A stretch of 64,000 bases of DNA from Kitasatospora sp. Root107 (GTDB lineage: Bacteria > Actinomycetota > Actinomycetes > Streptomycetales > Streptomycetaceae): contig NZ_LMCT01000012.1 in assembly GCF_001424875.1 (NCBI RefSeq), positions 273,850-337,849 on the forward strand, given 5' to 3'. The notes beneath the pieces are model-generated. The model did not search any database. It was given only the letters and a program-made list of their open reading frames with translations, and had not been told where the DNA came from. Of the stretch, positions 24,557 through 34,362 are shown piece after piece. Every line of letters begins with the position of its first letter. The first letter of the stretch is position 1. A program made the position numbers and the translations under genes.

Positions 24557-26164
24557 TCACGCACCGAGCAGGGTGACGGTCAGTTCGCCCGCGCGGTAGC
24601 GGGACCGCAGTTCCTTCTTGTCGAACTTGCCCACCCCGGTCTTCGGGATCTCGGCCAGCACTGCCCAGCGCTCCGGTAGCTGCCAGCGGGCGATCCGCTC
24701 GCCGAGGAAGGCCGCCAGCTCGGCCGGTGCCACCGGCTCGGTCAACACCACTGCGGCCAGCGGGCGTTCGTCCCAGCGCTGGTCGGGTACGCCGATCACG
24801 GCGGCCTCCCGGACGGCGGGGTGGGCCATCAGCTGGTTCTCCAGCTCGACCGAGGAGATCCACTCCCCGCCGGACTTGATCACGTCCTTGGCCCGGTCGG
24901 TGAGCCGCAGGCAGCCGTCGGCGGTCAGCGTGCCGAGATCGCCGGTGCGCAGCCAGCCGTCCCGGAAGCTGTCGGGTGCCGCCGTCAGATGGTACGAGCC
25001 GGTGACCCACGGGCCGCTGACCTCCAACTCGCCTATGGCGACGCCGTCCTGGGGCAGTACGGTGCCGTCCTCGGCGGTCAGCCGCAGCCGTACGCCGGCC
25101 GGCGGGCGGCCTGCCGAGTTCCGGTAGGGCCACTGCTGCTCGGCGGTCCTGGCGTACTGCGGCGGACGGGCCACGGTGCCGAGCGGCGAGGTCTCGGTCA
25201 TCCCCCAGGCCGCGATCACCCGGACGCCGTGCCGCTCCTCGAAGCCGGTCATCAGCGCGGGCGGGCAGGCCGCGCCGCCGACCAGTACCTCGCGCAGCGA
25301 GGAGACGTCGCCGCCCTCGGCGTCCAGGTGGGCGAGCAGTGCGGCCCAGACGGTGGGGACGGCCCCGGCCGTGGTCGGGCGTTCGGCCGCGATGAAGGCG
25401 GCCAGCGGGGCGGCCTGCAGATGCCGGCCCGGCAGCAGCAGCGAACTGCCCGCCAGGAAGGCCGCGTACGGCATGCCCCAGGCCATCGCGTGGAACATCG
25501 GGACCACCGCCAGCGCCCGGTCGGCGTCGGAGAGGCCGAGCGCCTCGGGCAGGCAGACCTGCATCGAGTGCAGGTAGACCGAGCGGTGCGAGTAGACCAC
25601 GCCCTTGGGGTCGCCGGTGGTGCCGGAGGTGTAGCAGACCGCCGCCGCCGAGTCCTCGTCCGGCTCCGGCCAGTCGAACCGCTTCGGGGCGGCGGCCAGC
25701 AGGGCTTCGTAGTCGTGCACCAGCACACCCGGCAGGGACGGGAGTTCGGCCGCGCCGACCACCACGACGTGCTCGATCGAGGGGGCTGTCGGCAGCACCG
25801 GGAGCAGGTCCGCGGAGACGATCACCACCCGGTCCTCGGCGTGCCGGGCGATGTGCGCGAGCTGGTCGGCGGGCAGCCTCAGGTTGAGGGTGTGCAGGAC
25901 GGCGCCCATCGCCGGAACGGCCAGATACGCCTCCAGGTGCTCCTGCTGATTCCACATCAGAGTGGCGACCCGCTGGTCGCCGTCCACCCCGAGTGCGCGC
26001 AGCGCCCCGGCCAGCCGGGCGGCCCGGTCGGCGGTCGCGGCGTAGCTGGTGCGCCGGGCCGTCTCCCCGGCCCAGGTGACCGCCTCGCTGCGGCCGTGCA
26101 CGGTGGCGCCGTGCCGCAGCAGGGTGGTGACGTTCAGCTGGTGCCGCTGCATGGTGCTGAGCAC
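24557..26164 (-). CDS. Long-chain/medium-chain fatty acid-CoA ligase (AMP-binding)
   Basis: A 535-residue ATP-dependent acyl-CoA synthetase of the ANL superfamily. Motifs in order: the P-loop YTSGTTGDPKGVVYSHRS, the A5 motif AAWGMTETSPLG, the A7/A8 region GWLRTGDLGTLTADGCLRLTDRAKDVIKSGGEWISSVELE, and the C-terminal catalytic Lys region EIPKTGVGKFDKKELR. It activates a carboxylic acid to the adenylate and then to CoA thioester. The chain length is not predictable. The GTG at 26164 follows AGGAGA. It is divergent from a PucR-like regulator at 26406. Confidence 0.92.
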   Translation of the reverse strand: MLSTMQRHQLNVTTLLRHGATVHGRSEAVTWAGETARRTSYAATADRAARLAGALRALGVDGDQRVATLMWNQQEHLEAYLAVPAMGAVLHTLNLRLPADQLAHIARHAEDRVVIVSADLLPVLPTAPSIEHVVVVGAAELPSLPGVLVHDYEALLAAAPKRFDWPEPDEDSAAAVCYTSGTTGDPKGVVYSHRSVYLHSMQVCLPEALGLSDADRALAVVPMFHAMAWGMPYAAFLAGSSLLLPGRHLQAAPLAAFIAAERPTTAGAVPTVWAALLAHLDAEGGDVSSLREVLVGGAACPPALMTGFEERHGVRVIAAWGMTETSPLGTVARPPQYARTAEQQWPYRNSAGRPPAGVRLRLTAEDGTVLPQDGVAIGELEVSGPWVTGSYHLTAAPDSFRDGWLRTGDLGTLTADGCLRLTDRAKDVIKSGGEWISSVELENQLMAHPAVREAAVIGVPDQRWDERPLAAVVLTEPVAPAELAAFLGERIARWQLPERWAVLAEIPKTGVGKFDKKELRSRYRAGELTVTLLGA

Positions 26165-26405
26165 GGGGTCTCCTAGTCGAAGGGGGTGGGTGGCCAGGCA
26201 TCACAGCACCCGCCCGACCGGGCGGAGAAGCACCCCGAGGCAATCCGCTGCACCTCCCCAACCCGCCCCCGGCCCGGCTGTGCACCCGCACAGTCCGGCG
26301 GACGGTTCGCGACGGAGGGCTACCCGCGCCCGGCCTTCCGTGCCACGCTGACCTGCCGCGCAGCGTTCGGCGGAGGCGAGGCGGACGACAGCGAAGGAGA
26401 GCGGC

Positions 26406-27635
26406 ATGGATGCTCGGGCCACAACCACCGCCCCCGGCCGCTCCGAGGCGATCCGGATCGTCGGCCTGGTGCAGGGGGCGCTGACCGCCGGGTTCCCGGC
26501 GGTGGCGCACCAGCTGACCGCCGAGATCCTGCGCCAGGACACCGCGTACGTCGAGCTGGTGCCGCCCGCCGAGCTGCGGGCCCGGATCCAGCACAACCTC
26601 TGCCAGGCGCTGGCCGCGTTGCTGGACCATGCCCAGGGGCGGCCGATCGACCTGGCCGACGCCACCCTGACCGGCCGCCGCCGGGCCGAGCAGGGGCTGC
26701 CGCTGGCCTCACTGCTGCACGCCTATCGCCGGGGCGGCCGACTGATGTGGCTGCGGGTGACCGAGCTGGTCCGGGTCGACCACCCCGGGGCATTGCCCGA
26801 TCTGCTGCCGCTGGCCGCCGACCTGTGGGACGTCCTGGACCAGACCTGCGACGCTGTCACCGAGTCGTACCGCAGCGCCGCGGCCGCGCTGGCGGCCCGG
26901 GACCAGGACCGGCGTACCGCGCTGCTCGACACCCTGCTGGACGGCTCCGGTGTGGCCACCGGATCGATCCCGGAGGCGGTCTCCCGGCTCGGGCTGCCCG
27001 AGCGCGGGCGCTACCTGGTGGCGGTGCTCCGCCCCCTGCCCGGTCACCAATCCCGGGCGAGCCACGAGCAGTTGACTGGTGATCAAGATGGCCTGCGGGT
27101 CCTCTGGCGGATCCATGCCGACCGCGAGGTGGCGCTGGTCCAGCTGCGCGGCCATGAACCGGCCGAGCTGGGGCGGCAGTTCGGCGGGCAGCCGGTCCGG
27201 GTCGGGATCAGCCCGGTGGTCGGTTCGCTCGCCGATGTCGGACGGGCCCGCTGGCTGGCCGAGACCGCCCTGCAGACCTGCACTGCCGACGGCCCCGAAC
27301 TGGCCCATCTGGACGACCGGTTGCCCGCCGCCCTGCTGGTGGCCCAGCCCGACCTGGCCCAGCGGCTGACCCGGCTGCTCGCCCCGGTACTCGCCCTGCC
27401 GTACGCCGAGCGGCACTCCCTGCTCGACACCCTGGCCGCCTGGCTGGACTCCGGCGGCTCGGCCACCACCGCCGCCGACCGCCTCTACTGCCACCGCAAC
27501 ACCGTGCTGAACCGGATCCGCCGCCTGGAGCAGCTGACCAGCCGAACGCTGGGCGAACCGGCCCACATCGTCGAACTCTCCCTCGCCCTCACGGCGTTCC
27601 GCACCGGAGTCGGCCTGCCGCCCGAGACCAGCTGA
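26406..27635 (+). CDS. PucR/CdaR-type transcriptional regulator
   Basis: A 409-residue regulator. The N-terminal part (residues about 15-170) resembles the RsbT-type sensor region found in these proteins (AEILRQDTAYVELVPPAELRARIQHNL). A central GGDEF-like linker segment follows (RVGISPVVGSLADVGRARWLAETAL). The C-terminal PucR helix-turn-helix is at residues about 330-400 (LLDTLAAWLDSGGSATTAADRLYCHRNTVLNRIRRLEQL). It faces away from the acyl-CoA ligase, which it may control. Effector unknown. Confidence 0.9.
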   Translation: MDARATTTAPGRSEAIRIVGLVQGALTAGFPAVAHQLTAEILRQDTAYVELVPPAELRARIQHNLCQALAALLDHAQGRPIDLADATLTGRRRAEQGLPLASLLHAYRRGGRLMWLRVTELVRVDHPGALPDLLPLAADLWDVLDQTCDAVTESYRSAAAALAARDQDRRTALLDTLLDGSGVATGSIPEAVSRLGLPERGRYLVAVLRPLPGHQSRASHEQLTGDQDGLRVLWRIHADREVALVQLRGHEPAELGRQFGGQPVRVGISPVVGSLADVGRARWLAETALQTCTADGPELAHLDDRLPAALLVAQPDLAQRLTRLLAPVLALPYAERHSLLDTLAAWLDSGGSATTAADRLYCHRNTVLNRIRRLEQLTSRTLGEPAHIVELSLALTAFRTGVGLPPETS

Positions 27636-27636
27636 C

Positions 27637-28365
27637 TCATGACCCGCGCGCCGCCAGCTCCACCGCCGTGCGCGAGGCGGTCAGCCCGGGCAGCGTGCGC
27701 AGGTCCGCGCCGGTGAGCTGCTGCCAGCGGTCGAGGCGGCGGGCCAGCGTGTCGGCGGGCAGCCGCAGGGCCTGGGCGGCGGAGTCCACCGCGAAGCCGT
27801 GGTCGGCGAACGCCCGTACCGCGTCGGCCAGATGAGGGAAGGTCCGGGCGGTGGCGACGGCAGGCGCCAGCAGCGGGTCGAGCCGGTCGGCGAGGGCCGC
27901 CGTCGCCGCCAGCGGCCAGAGGTCCTGATACCGCCAGAGCCCGGCCCGGCCACCCGCCAGTGCGGCGACCGCCCGGACGTCCGCCAGCGTCTCCCGGGCG
28001 GCGTGGGGGCCGATCCTGAGCAGTCCGACCGCCACCCGGCCCACGTCCCCGAGCGCCGCCGGCAGATCGCTCTCCAGGACACCCTGACTGAGAATCAGCA
28101 GCCCCTCCGGGCCCTCCCCCACCGCGCAGCGCCCCGGCAGCCGGTCCAGCCGCTCCTGTGCCTCCGTCGCCTCCGGCCCGTCCACCGCCCAGCCCTGGAA
28201 GCCCTCGTCCGGGTCCAGTCCGGCCGCCTCGACGGCCACCCGCAGCGTCTCGGCAGACACCTCCCCGGAGGCCAGCCGCACCAGCCACGGCCGGGCCGCC
28301 GACCGGCCGGCCAGCTGTCGCACCGCCGCCAGCAGCTCGGCCAGCAGCTCGCCCTCCCCCACCAC
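27637..28365 (-). CDS. PucR-like helix-turn-helix protein without sensor domain
   Basis: A 242-residue protein that ends with the PucR-type DNA-binding pattern: DAVRAFADHGFAVDSAAQALRLPADTLARRLDRWQQLTGADLRTL. The preceding part (residues about 30-180) is weakly like the PucR linker (RAVAALAGGRAGLWRYQDLWPLAAT). It lacks the usual N-terminal sensor. I chose GTG 28365 because GGGAG lies 6 nt before it; GTG 28371 or 28362 are alternatives. It is divergent from the sugar kinase, which it may regulate, and ends 1 nt from the stop of the convergent PucR gene. Confidence 0.7.
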   Translation of the reverse strand: MVGEGELLAELLAAVRQLAGRSAARPWLVRLASGEVSAETLRVAVEAAGLDPDEGFQGWAVDGPEATEAQERLDRLPGRCAVGEGPEGLLILSQGVLESDLPAALGDVGRVAVGLLRIGPHAARETLADVRAVAALAGGRAGLWRYQDLWPLAATAALADRLDPLLAPAVATARTFPHLADAVRAFADHGFAVDSAAQALRLPADTLARRLDRWQQLTGADLRTLPGLTASRTAVELAARGS

Positions 28366-28483
28366 GCCCACCTCCCGCCCCAGGAGCGGCCAGCGTAACC
28401 GGCCCACTCCCCGGCAGCCAGGGTGATCGGTACGGTGAAGGTCGTCCGCGACCCTCCCCACCCGTACTGGAGCCTGACGGTCC

Positions 28484-29407
28484 ATGACCTCCTCCCCGTC
28501 CTTCCTCGTCGTCGGCGAGAGCGTGGCCGACATCGTCCGCGCCCCCGGGCAGCCGGACGTCCCGCACCCCGGCGGCAGCCCGGCCAACGTGGCGTACGGG
28601 CTGGGTCGGCTGGGCCACCGCGTCGCGCTGCTCACCCAGCTCGGGGCGGACGAGGCCGGCGGGCTGATCTCCGCCCACCTGCGGTCGGCCGGGGTGGAGG
28701 TGCTGACCGATGGTCAGAGCGGGGTGCGGACGCCTACCGCGATCGTCACGCTCGATCCGGACGGCAAGGCCGGGTACGAGTTCGACATCCACTGGTCACT
28801 GCGGCCGGTGGACCCGCCGGTCCGGGTCGACCACGTGCACCTGGGGTCGATCGCGGCCGTGCTGCCGCCCGGTGCGGACGCCACGCTCGGGCTGGTGGCA
28901 CGGCTCCGGGCGGGCGCCTCGGTCAGCTATGACCCGAACATTCGGGCCGCCCTGCTCGGCTCCCGCGCCGAGGTGCTGCCCGAGGTCGAGCGCTGCGTCG
29001 CGCTCGGCGACGTGGTGAAGGCCAGCGACGAGGACGTGGCCTGGCTCCACCCGGGGTGGTCCGAGCAGCAGGTGGCGGAGCGCTGGCTGAGCCTCGGCCC
29101 CGCGCTGGTCCTGATCACCCGGGGCGGCGACGGGGCAGCCGCCTTCACCCGGCACTGCACCGTCGAGGAACCCGCCGCACCGGCCACCGTGGTCGACACC
29201 GTCGGCGCGGGTGACTCCTTCATGTCGGCCGCCCTGGACGCACTGGCCACCCGCGGACTGCTCGGCGCGGCCGCCCGCCCGGCCCTCGCCGCGATCACCC
29301 CGGCGGTCCTGGCCGAGCTGCTCCGGTACGCCGCCAGGGCCGCCGCGGTCACCGTCTCCCGGGCCGGGGCCAACCCGCCGACCGGGGCCGAACTGCACGT
29401 CAGCTGA
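28484..29407 (+). CDS. PfkB-family carbohydrate kinase (fructokinase-like)
   Basis: A 307-residue ribokinase-family enzyme that phosphorylates a sugar or nucleoside with ATP. It opens with LVVGESVADIVRAPG, then the substrate signature HPGGSPANVAYGLGRLG, and later the ATP and anion-hole signature DTVGAGDSFMSAAL with the catalytic Asp. The SPANVAYGLGRLG form resembles bacterial fructokinases, but the substrate is not proven. The last 8 bp overlap the end of the convergent small gene. Confidence 0.92.
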   Translation: MTSSPSFLVVGESVADIVRAPGQPDVPHPGGSPANVAYGLGRLGHRVALLTQLGADEAGGLISAHLRSAGVEVLTDGQSGVRTPTAIVTLDPDGKAGYEFDIHWSLRPVDPPVRVDHVHLGSIAAVLPPGADATLGLVARLRAGASVSYDPNIRAALLGSRAEVLPEVERCVALGDVVKASDEDVAWLHPGWSEQQVAERWLSLGPALVLITRGGDGAAAFTRHCTVEEPAAPATVVDTVGAGDSFMSAALDALATRGLLGAAARPALAAITPAVLAELLRYAARAAAVTVSRAGANPPTGAELHVS

Positions 29408-29660
29408 CCACCATCGGCCATTCGGTACCGTCGATCTCCAGCACGCAGGCCGGCCCCTCCGGGCCGATCCGGACGCTGAACGGCCGGGGCGGGTCGTCCG
29501 GCAGCGCGTCCCGCACGGTCCACGGGCCGTGGCCTTGGACGCGCTGCAGCCCGACCTCCTTGCCGTCCACCAGCAGCTCGATCTCGGTGTGCCGACCGTG
29601 CCGGAGGTTGACGGTGACCGAGTGGCTGCCGTGGTCCCGGTGGAAGCGGTGCTCGCTCAT
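29400..29660 (-). CDS. Small conserved hypothetical protein
   Basis: An 86-residue soluble protein starting MSEHRFHRDHGSHSVTVNLRHG, with ELLVDGKEVGLQRV and a C-terminal DGTEWPMVVS. The predicted strands fit a small beta-sandwich. I know no function. Its stop codon overlaps the end of the kinase gene tail to tail. Codon use is normal, and the clear ATG supports a real gene. Confidence 0.65.
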   Translation of the reverse strand: MSEHRFHRDHGSHSVTVNLRHGRHTEIELLVDGKEVGLQRVQGHGPWTVRDALPDDPPRPFSVRIGPEGPACVLEIDGTEWPMVVS

Positions 29661-29803
29661 GACTGACCCCTCTCCTGCCACTTCATCGTCTCCCGGCGCC
29701 GGTCGGCCGTCCATCTGCCGCTCCGGCCGAAATGCCGGACACTGACCGTCCTCACATACTTGGACAAACTGGTACAGCGTCAGATGATCAACAGGAGGCA
29801 GCC

Positions 29804-30241
29804 ATGGCCCAGGCATCCGGTCCGCTCTACGATCCGTCAGGTCCCGTGCCGGTCTCGGGCGCAGGCCGCCGAAACTCCGGGGCCGTCACCGGCCTGGTGA
29901 TGTTCGCCGGGGTGATGATGCTGGTCGGCGGCCTGCTGGGGATCTTCCAGGGCATCATCGCGATCGCCAAGGACGACCTCTACGTGGCCACCCGGGACTA
30001 CATCTTCCAGTTCAACCTGACCACCTGGGGCTGGATCCACCTGGCGATGGGGGTGGTGCTCGCCGTGGTCGGCTTCGGTGTCCTCAAGGGCGCCGCCTGG
30101 GGCCGGGTGATCGGCATCGCCCTGGTCTCGCTCAACCTGGTGCTGAACTTCCTCTTCCTGCCCTACTACCCGCTCTGGTCCCTGGTCGCGATCGCGCTGA
30201 GCGCCTTCGTGGTCTGGGCGCTCTGCACCTACCGGGACTAA
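29804..30241 (+). CDS. DUF7144-type four-helix membrane protein
   Basis: A 145-residue protein with a polar N-terminus and four membrane spans: GLVMFAGVMMLVGGLLGIFQG, then WGWIHLAMGVVLAVVGFGVL, WGRVIGIALVSLNLVLNFLFL and LVAIALSAFVVWALCTYRD. The pattern matches a family of actinobacterial vesicle or membrane proteins of unknown role. ATG at 29804 follows AGGAGG. Confidence 0.85.
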   Translation: MAQASGPLYDPSGPVPVSGAGRRNSGAVTGLVMFAGVMMLVGGLLGIFQGIIAIAKDDLYVATRDYIFQFNLTTWGWIHLAMGVVLAVVGFGVLKGAAWGRVIGIALVSLNLVLNFLFLPYYPLWSLVAIALSAFVVWALCTYRD

Positions 30242-30289
30242 GACCGACCGGCACATGGTGGGCGGCGTCGCGGCGTCCGGACCGAGGCG

Positions 30290-31156
30290 TCACGGCAGCC
30301 GGTGGCCGGCCATCCGCTCCAGGCGGGCGATGCGCTCGGCCATCGGTGGGTGGGTGGCGAAGAAGCGGGTGCCGCTCTCGCCGGTCCGGAACGGGCTGGC
30401 GATCATCATGTGGCCGGCGGCCTTCAGCCGGGGCTCGGGGGGTAGCGGGAGCCGCTGGGTGCCGGTCTCCAGCTTGCGCAGCGCGCTGGCCAGGGCGAGC
30501 GGGTCGCCGGTGATCCGGGCTCCGTCGGCGTCGGCCTGGTACTCCCGGGAGCGGCTGACGGCCAGTTGGATCAGGGAGGCGGCGAGCGGGCCGAGGATCA
30601 TGATCGCCAGCATCCCGAACAGGCCGGGCCCGTCGTCGTCCTCGCTCCGGCCGAACGGGATCAGCCAGGCGAAGTTCACCAGGAACATCACCACCGTGGC
30701 CAGTGCCCCGGCCACCGAGGAGATCAGGATGTCCCGGTTGTAGACGTGGCTGAGCTCGTGGCCGAGCACCCCGCGAAGCTCGCGCTCGTCGAGCAGCTGC
30801 AGGATGCCGTCGGTGCAGCAGACCGCCGCGTTGCGCGGGTTCCGCCCGGTGGCGAAGGCGTTCGGGGCCGGGGTCGGCGAGATGTAGAGCCGGGGCATCG
30901 GCTGCCGGGCCGAGGTGGAGAGCTCTCGGACGATCCGGTACAGCCGGGGTGCCTCGATCTCGCTGACCGGGCGGGCCCGCATCGCCCGCAGGGCGAGCTT
31001 GTCACTGTTCCAGTACGCGTAGGCGTTGGTGCCGAGGGCGATCAGCAGCGCGAGCACGAAGCCCGTCCGGCCGAAGAAGCTGCCGATCACCAGGATCAGC
31101 GCCGACAGCCCGCCGAGCAGTGCAGCCGTCCTCAACCCGTTGTGCTGCCGGTGCAC
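30290..31156 (-). CDS. htpX: HtpX-like M48 zinc metalloprotease
   Basis: A 288-residue membrane protease for quality control of membrane proteins. Two N-terminal spans ([23 protein letters not shown] and [18 protein letters not shown]) are followed by the zinc motif [12 protein letters not shown] (HExxH), a further hydrophobic pair, and the third zinc ligand Glu in [13 protein letters not shown]. The GTG start at 31156 follows TGGAGGG. It lies downstream of nuoN in the same direction, separated by 104 bp, so read-through from the complex I operon is possible. Confidence 0.93.
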   Translation of the reverse strand: MHRQHNGLRTAALLGGLSALILVIGSFFGRTGFVLALLIALGTNAYAYWNSDKLALRAMRARPVSEIEAPRLYRIVRELSTSARQPMPRLYISPTPAPNAFATGRNPRNAAVCCTDGILQLLDERELRGVLGHELSHVYNRDILISSVAGALATVVMFLVNFAWLIPFGRSEDDDGPGLFGMLAIMILGPLAASLIQLAVSRSREYQADADGARITGDPLALASALRKLETGTQRLPLPPEPRLKAAGHMMIASPFRTGESGTRFFATHPPMAERIARLERMAGHRLP

Positions 31157-31260
31157 GCAGGCCCTCCAGGTGGTGCGGTGGGAAGCCTTCTGAAATCGTC
31201 CCTCTGCCAGGATCAACGGCAGGACGAGGCGGCTTCGTTCCCGGCACCACTCGAGGTGGG

Positions 31261-32802
31261 TCAGAAGAGCGAGCCCGAGACCACCTGTAGCACCAGCTGC
31301 GGGGCCACCGAGAGCACCACGGCGACCGCGGCGGTGAGCCCCAGGGTGGCCCGCAGCGGGCCGGGGACCCGGGCCGGGGCACTGGCCCCGGCGGCGAAGA
31401 GCTTCGCCGTCCAGGCGAGGTAGTAGTACAGCGCGACCACCACGTTGGCCGCCATCACCACCGCCAGCCAGCCGAGCCCGGCGTCCACCGCCGCGCGGAA
31501 GACCACCACCTTGCCGAACAGGCCGACCACGCCCGGCGGCAGCCCGGCCAGGCAGAGCAGGAAGAACGCCAGTGCCAGCGCCGTCCAGCGGTTCCGGGCG
31601 AACAGGCCCTGGAAGTCGTCCAGCCGGGAGTGCCCGGTGGCCGCGACCGCCGCGAAGGCGCCCAGGTTCACCACGCCGTAGACCAGCGCGTACGCCACGG
31701 TGGCCCCGACCGGCCGGTCGGAGTCGGCGTACCCGGCGGCGGCCAGCGGCACCAGCAGGTACCCGGCCTGGCTGACGGAGGACCAGGCGAGCAGGCGCAC
31801 CGCGCTGTTGGGGGCAGCAGCGCGTTGGCGCAGCGCGGCGACGTTCCCGGCGGTCATGGTGACGGCCGCGAGCACCGCGAGCACCAGGCCCCAGGTGTGC
31901 CCGTACGGGCGGAACGCGACGGTGGTGACCAGGGCGAGCCCGGCCAGACCCGCCGCCTTGCCGACCACCGAAAGGTAACCGGCGACCGGCACCGGGGCGC
32001 CGACGTAGGTGTCCGGCACCCAGAAGTGGAACGGGACGGCGGCGGTCTTGAACGCGAAACCGACCAGGGTCAGCACCGCCCCGGCCTCGGCCAGATGGCG
32101 CAGCTGGGCGGGTGCCACGGTCAGCGCGTCAGCGATCGCCGACAGGTGCAGGGTGCCGGTCGCGGCGTAGACGAAGCTGACGCCGAGCAGCATCACGGCG
32201 GTAGCGGTGACCGAGGTGAGGAAGAACTTGAGCGCGGCCTCCGCGCCCCGGCCGTCCCGGCGCAGCGCGACCAGGGCGAAGGCGGGCAGCGAGGCCACCT
32301 CCAGCGCGACCACCAGGGTGGCCAGGTCCCGCGAGGCGGGCAGCAGGGCGGCCCCGGCGGCGCTGCTGAGCAGCAGGAACCAGAACTCACCGCCGGGCAG
32401 CCGGTCTGCCGCGACGGTGTGTACCGAGAGCAGCGCGGCGATCAGCGCGCCGCCGAGCGCGAGCAGCTGGAAGGCGAGGGTGAAGTGGTCCGCGACGTAC
32501 GAGCAGCCGCCGTCGGCCAGGCAGAAGGTCGAGCGGGCGTCAGAGTCGAGCGCGAGCGGGAGCAGCGCGGCGAGCGCGAGCACCAGGCCGCCGATCGCGA
32601 TCCAGGACAGCGCCTTCTTCTGACTGCCCTTCAAGAACAGATCGGCCACCAGCACCACCAGACCGGCCAGCGCGGCGGTCAGCGGGGGCGCGATGGCCAC
32701 CCAGTCGACGGACTGGACCAGGCCGCCCGGGTCGGCGACGGCGAGAGGAGTCATGGCGGGCTGCCCCAGAAGTGGAGTCAGGAGTGGAGTGGAGGTGAGC
32801 AC
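31261..32802 (-). CDS. nuoN: NADH-quinone oxidoreductase subunit N
   Basis: A 513-residue antiporter-like proton-pumping subunit of the complex I membrane arm, with about fourteen spans. Family marks include the Glu and Lys helices around [34 protein letters not shown], and [38 protein letters not shown] with the central Lys. The start is a GTG 2 nt after the nuoM stop. It is the last gene of the operon. Confidence 0.94.
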   Translation of the reverse strand: MLTSTPLLTPLLGQPAMTPLAVADPGGLVQSVDWVAIAPPLTAALAGLVVLVADLFLKGSQKKALSWIAIGGLVLALAALLPLALDSDARSTFCLADGGCSYVADHFTLAFQLLALGGALIAALLSVHTVAADRLPGGEFWFLLLSSAAGAALLPASRDLATLVVALEVASLPAFALVALRRDGRGAEAALKFFLTSVTATAVMLLGVSFVYAATGTLHLSAIADALTVAPAQLRHLAEAGAVLTLVGFAFKTAAVPFHFWVPDTYVGAPVPVAGYLSVVGKAAGLAGLALVTTVAFRPYGHTWGLVLAVLAAVTMTAGNVAALRQRAAAPNSAVRLLAWSSVSQAGYLLVPLAAAGYADSDRPVGATVAYALVYGVVNLGAFAAVAATGHSRLDDFQGLFARNRWTALALAFFLLCLAGLPPGVVGLFGKVVVFRAAVDAGLGWLAVVMAANVVVALYYYLAWTAKLFAAGASAPARVPGPLRATLGLTAAVAVVLSVAPQLVLQVVSGSLF

Positions 32803-32804
32803 GG

Positions 32805-34328
32805 TCAGCCACCTCCGAGCAGGTGCTTGACGGCCGGGTCGGAGAGCCCGAGCAGCAGCGCGGGCCAGAGCCCGGCGACCACGGTGAGCGCGGCGAGCGG
32901 GGTCCAGCTGACGGCCTCGTACGCCTGCAGGTCGGGCACGTCCGAGAGGCCGGGCTGCTTCGGGTCACCCATGCAGACCCGCTTGACCACCACCAGCAGG
33001 TAGCCGGCGGTGAGCAGGGTGCCGAGGCCGGCCAGCACCAGGTAGGTGAGGAAGGCCGGGCGGGAGAGCCCGGCGGCCGGGTCGAAGGCGCCGTACATGG
33101 CGAGCAGTTCGCCCCAGAAGCCGGCCAGTCCGGGCAGGCCGAGGCTGGCCACGGCGGCGAAGGCGAGCAGCCCGCCGATCCTGGGGGCCCGGCCGTAGAG
33201 GGCGGCGCCGGTGGCTCCGGCGAGGGTGTCCAGGTCGGCCGTGCCGTAGCGGTCCTTGACCGCGCCGACCAGGAAGAACAGCAGGCCGGTGATCAGGCCG
33301 TGGCCGATGTTGGCGAACAGCGCGCCGTTCACCCCGCTCGGGGTGAGCGAGGCGATGCCGAGCAGCACGAAGCCCATGTGGCCGACCGAGGAGTACGCGA
33401 TCAGCCGCTTGAGGTCGCCCTTGGCGCCGGGCCTGGCCAGCGCCAGGCAGGCCAGCGAGCCGTAGACGATGCCGACGGCGGCCAGCGCTCCGAGGTACGG
33501 GGCCAGCGTGGCGGTGCCGTCCGGGACCACCGGGAGCAGCACCCGGACCAGGCCGTAGGTGCCCATCTTGAGCAGCACGCCGGCCAGCAGCACCGAGCCG
33601 ACGGTGGGCGCGGCGGTGTGCGCGTCCGGCAGCCAGCTGTGCAGCGGGAAGGCGGGGGCCTTCACCGCCAGGCCGATCATGATCGCCAGCGCGGCGGTGA
33701 CCTGGGTGGTGTGGGTCAGGCCGCTGCCGTGCGCGGCGGCCAGCTGCGTCAGGTCGAAGGTGCCCGCCTGACTGCCGATCAGCAGGAAGCCGAGCAGCAT
33801 CAGGGCGGAGCCGAGCAGGGTGTACAGGATGAAGCGGTTGGCGGCCGGCACCTTGGCGCCGCTGCCCCACCGCGCGATCAGGAAGTACATCGGGATCAGC
33901 ACGATCTCGAAGGCCAGGAAGAACAGCACCAGGTCGAGCACCACGAAGGTGGCCAGCATGCCCACTTCGAGCAGCAGCACCAGACCGGTGAAGGCCCGCG
34001 CGCCGGGCCCGGCCGGGAGCTTCCGGGTCGAGTACACCGCGCAGAGGAAGGTGAGCAGCGCGGTCAGCACCAGCAGCGGCAGCGAGATGCCGTCCACCCC
34101 GAGGTGGAACCTGACCCCGATCGCGGGGATCCAGCTCGCGTCGGTGACCGCCTGCATCCGCCCCGGCGCGGAGTGGTCGAACCAGGCGGCCAGCGCGACG
34201 GTGCCGGCCAGCACGGCGCCGGTGACCCCGACGCCGAGGCGGAGCGCGGCGCGCTCGCCGAGCGGGGCCAGCGTGAGGGCGGCGCCCAGCAGCGGCAGGA
34301 CGAGGAGGGCGATGAGGAGCACGTTCAC
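32805..34328 (-). CDS. nuoM: NADH-quinone oxidoreductase subunit M
   Basis: A 507-residue antiporter-like proton-pumping subunit. Marks: YFLIARWGSGAKVPAANRFILYTLLGSALMLLGF, GLAVKAPAFPLHSWLPDAHTAAPTVGSVLLAGVLLKMGTYGL with the conserved Lys, and RLIAYSSVGHMGFVLLGI. Length and topology (about fourteen spans) are normal. A 34-nt gap separates it from nuoL upstream. Confidence 0.95.
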   Translation of the reverse strand: MNVLLIALLVLPLLGAALTLAPLGERAALRLGVGVTGAVLAGTVALAAWFDHSAPGRMQAVTDASWIPAIGVRFHLGVDGISLPLLVLTALLTFLCAVYSTRKLPAGPGARAFTGLVLLLEVGMLATFVVLDLVLFFLAFEIVLIPMYFLIARWGSGAKVPAANRFILYTLLGSALMLLGFLLIGSQAGTFDLTQLAAAHGSGLTHTTQVTAALAIMIGLAVKAPAFPLHSWLPDAHTAAPTVGSVLLAGVLLKMGTYGLVRVLLPVVPDGTATLAPYLGALAAVGIVYGSLACLALARPGAKGDLKRLIAYSSVGHMGFVLLGIASLTPSGVNGALFANIGHGLITGLLFFLVGAVKDRYGTADLDTLAGATGAALYGRAPRIGGLLAFAAVASLGLPGLAGFWGELLAMYGAFDPAAGLSRPAFLTYLVLAGLGTLLTAGYLLVVVKRVCMGDPKQPGLSDVPDLQAYEAVSWTPLAALTVVAGLWPALLLGLSDPAVKHLLGGG

Positions 34329-34362
34329 CGGGGGCCTCCGGAGCAGCAGAGGTGAGAGAGAG

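Noticed and set aside
32823..34355. Very long plus-strand open frame opposite nuoM, and similar ones opposite nuoL, nuoN, the SARP gene and the permease at the left edge
   Set aside because: They translate to low-complexity Gln/Arg/Gly/His-rich strings without family signal and mirror real genes; this is the usual antisense effect of very GC-rich codons.
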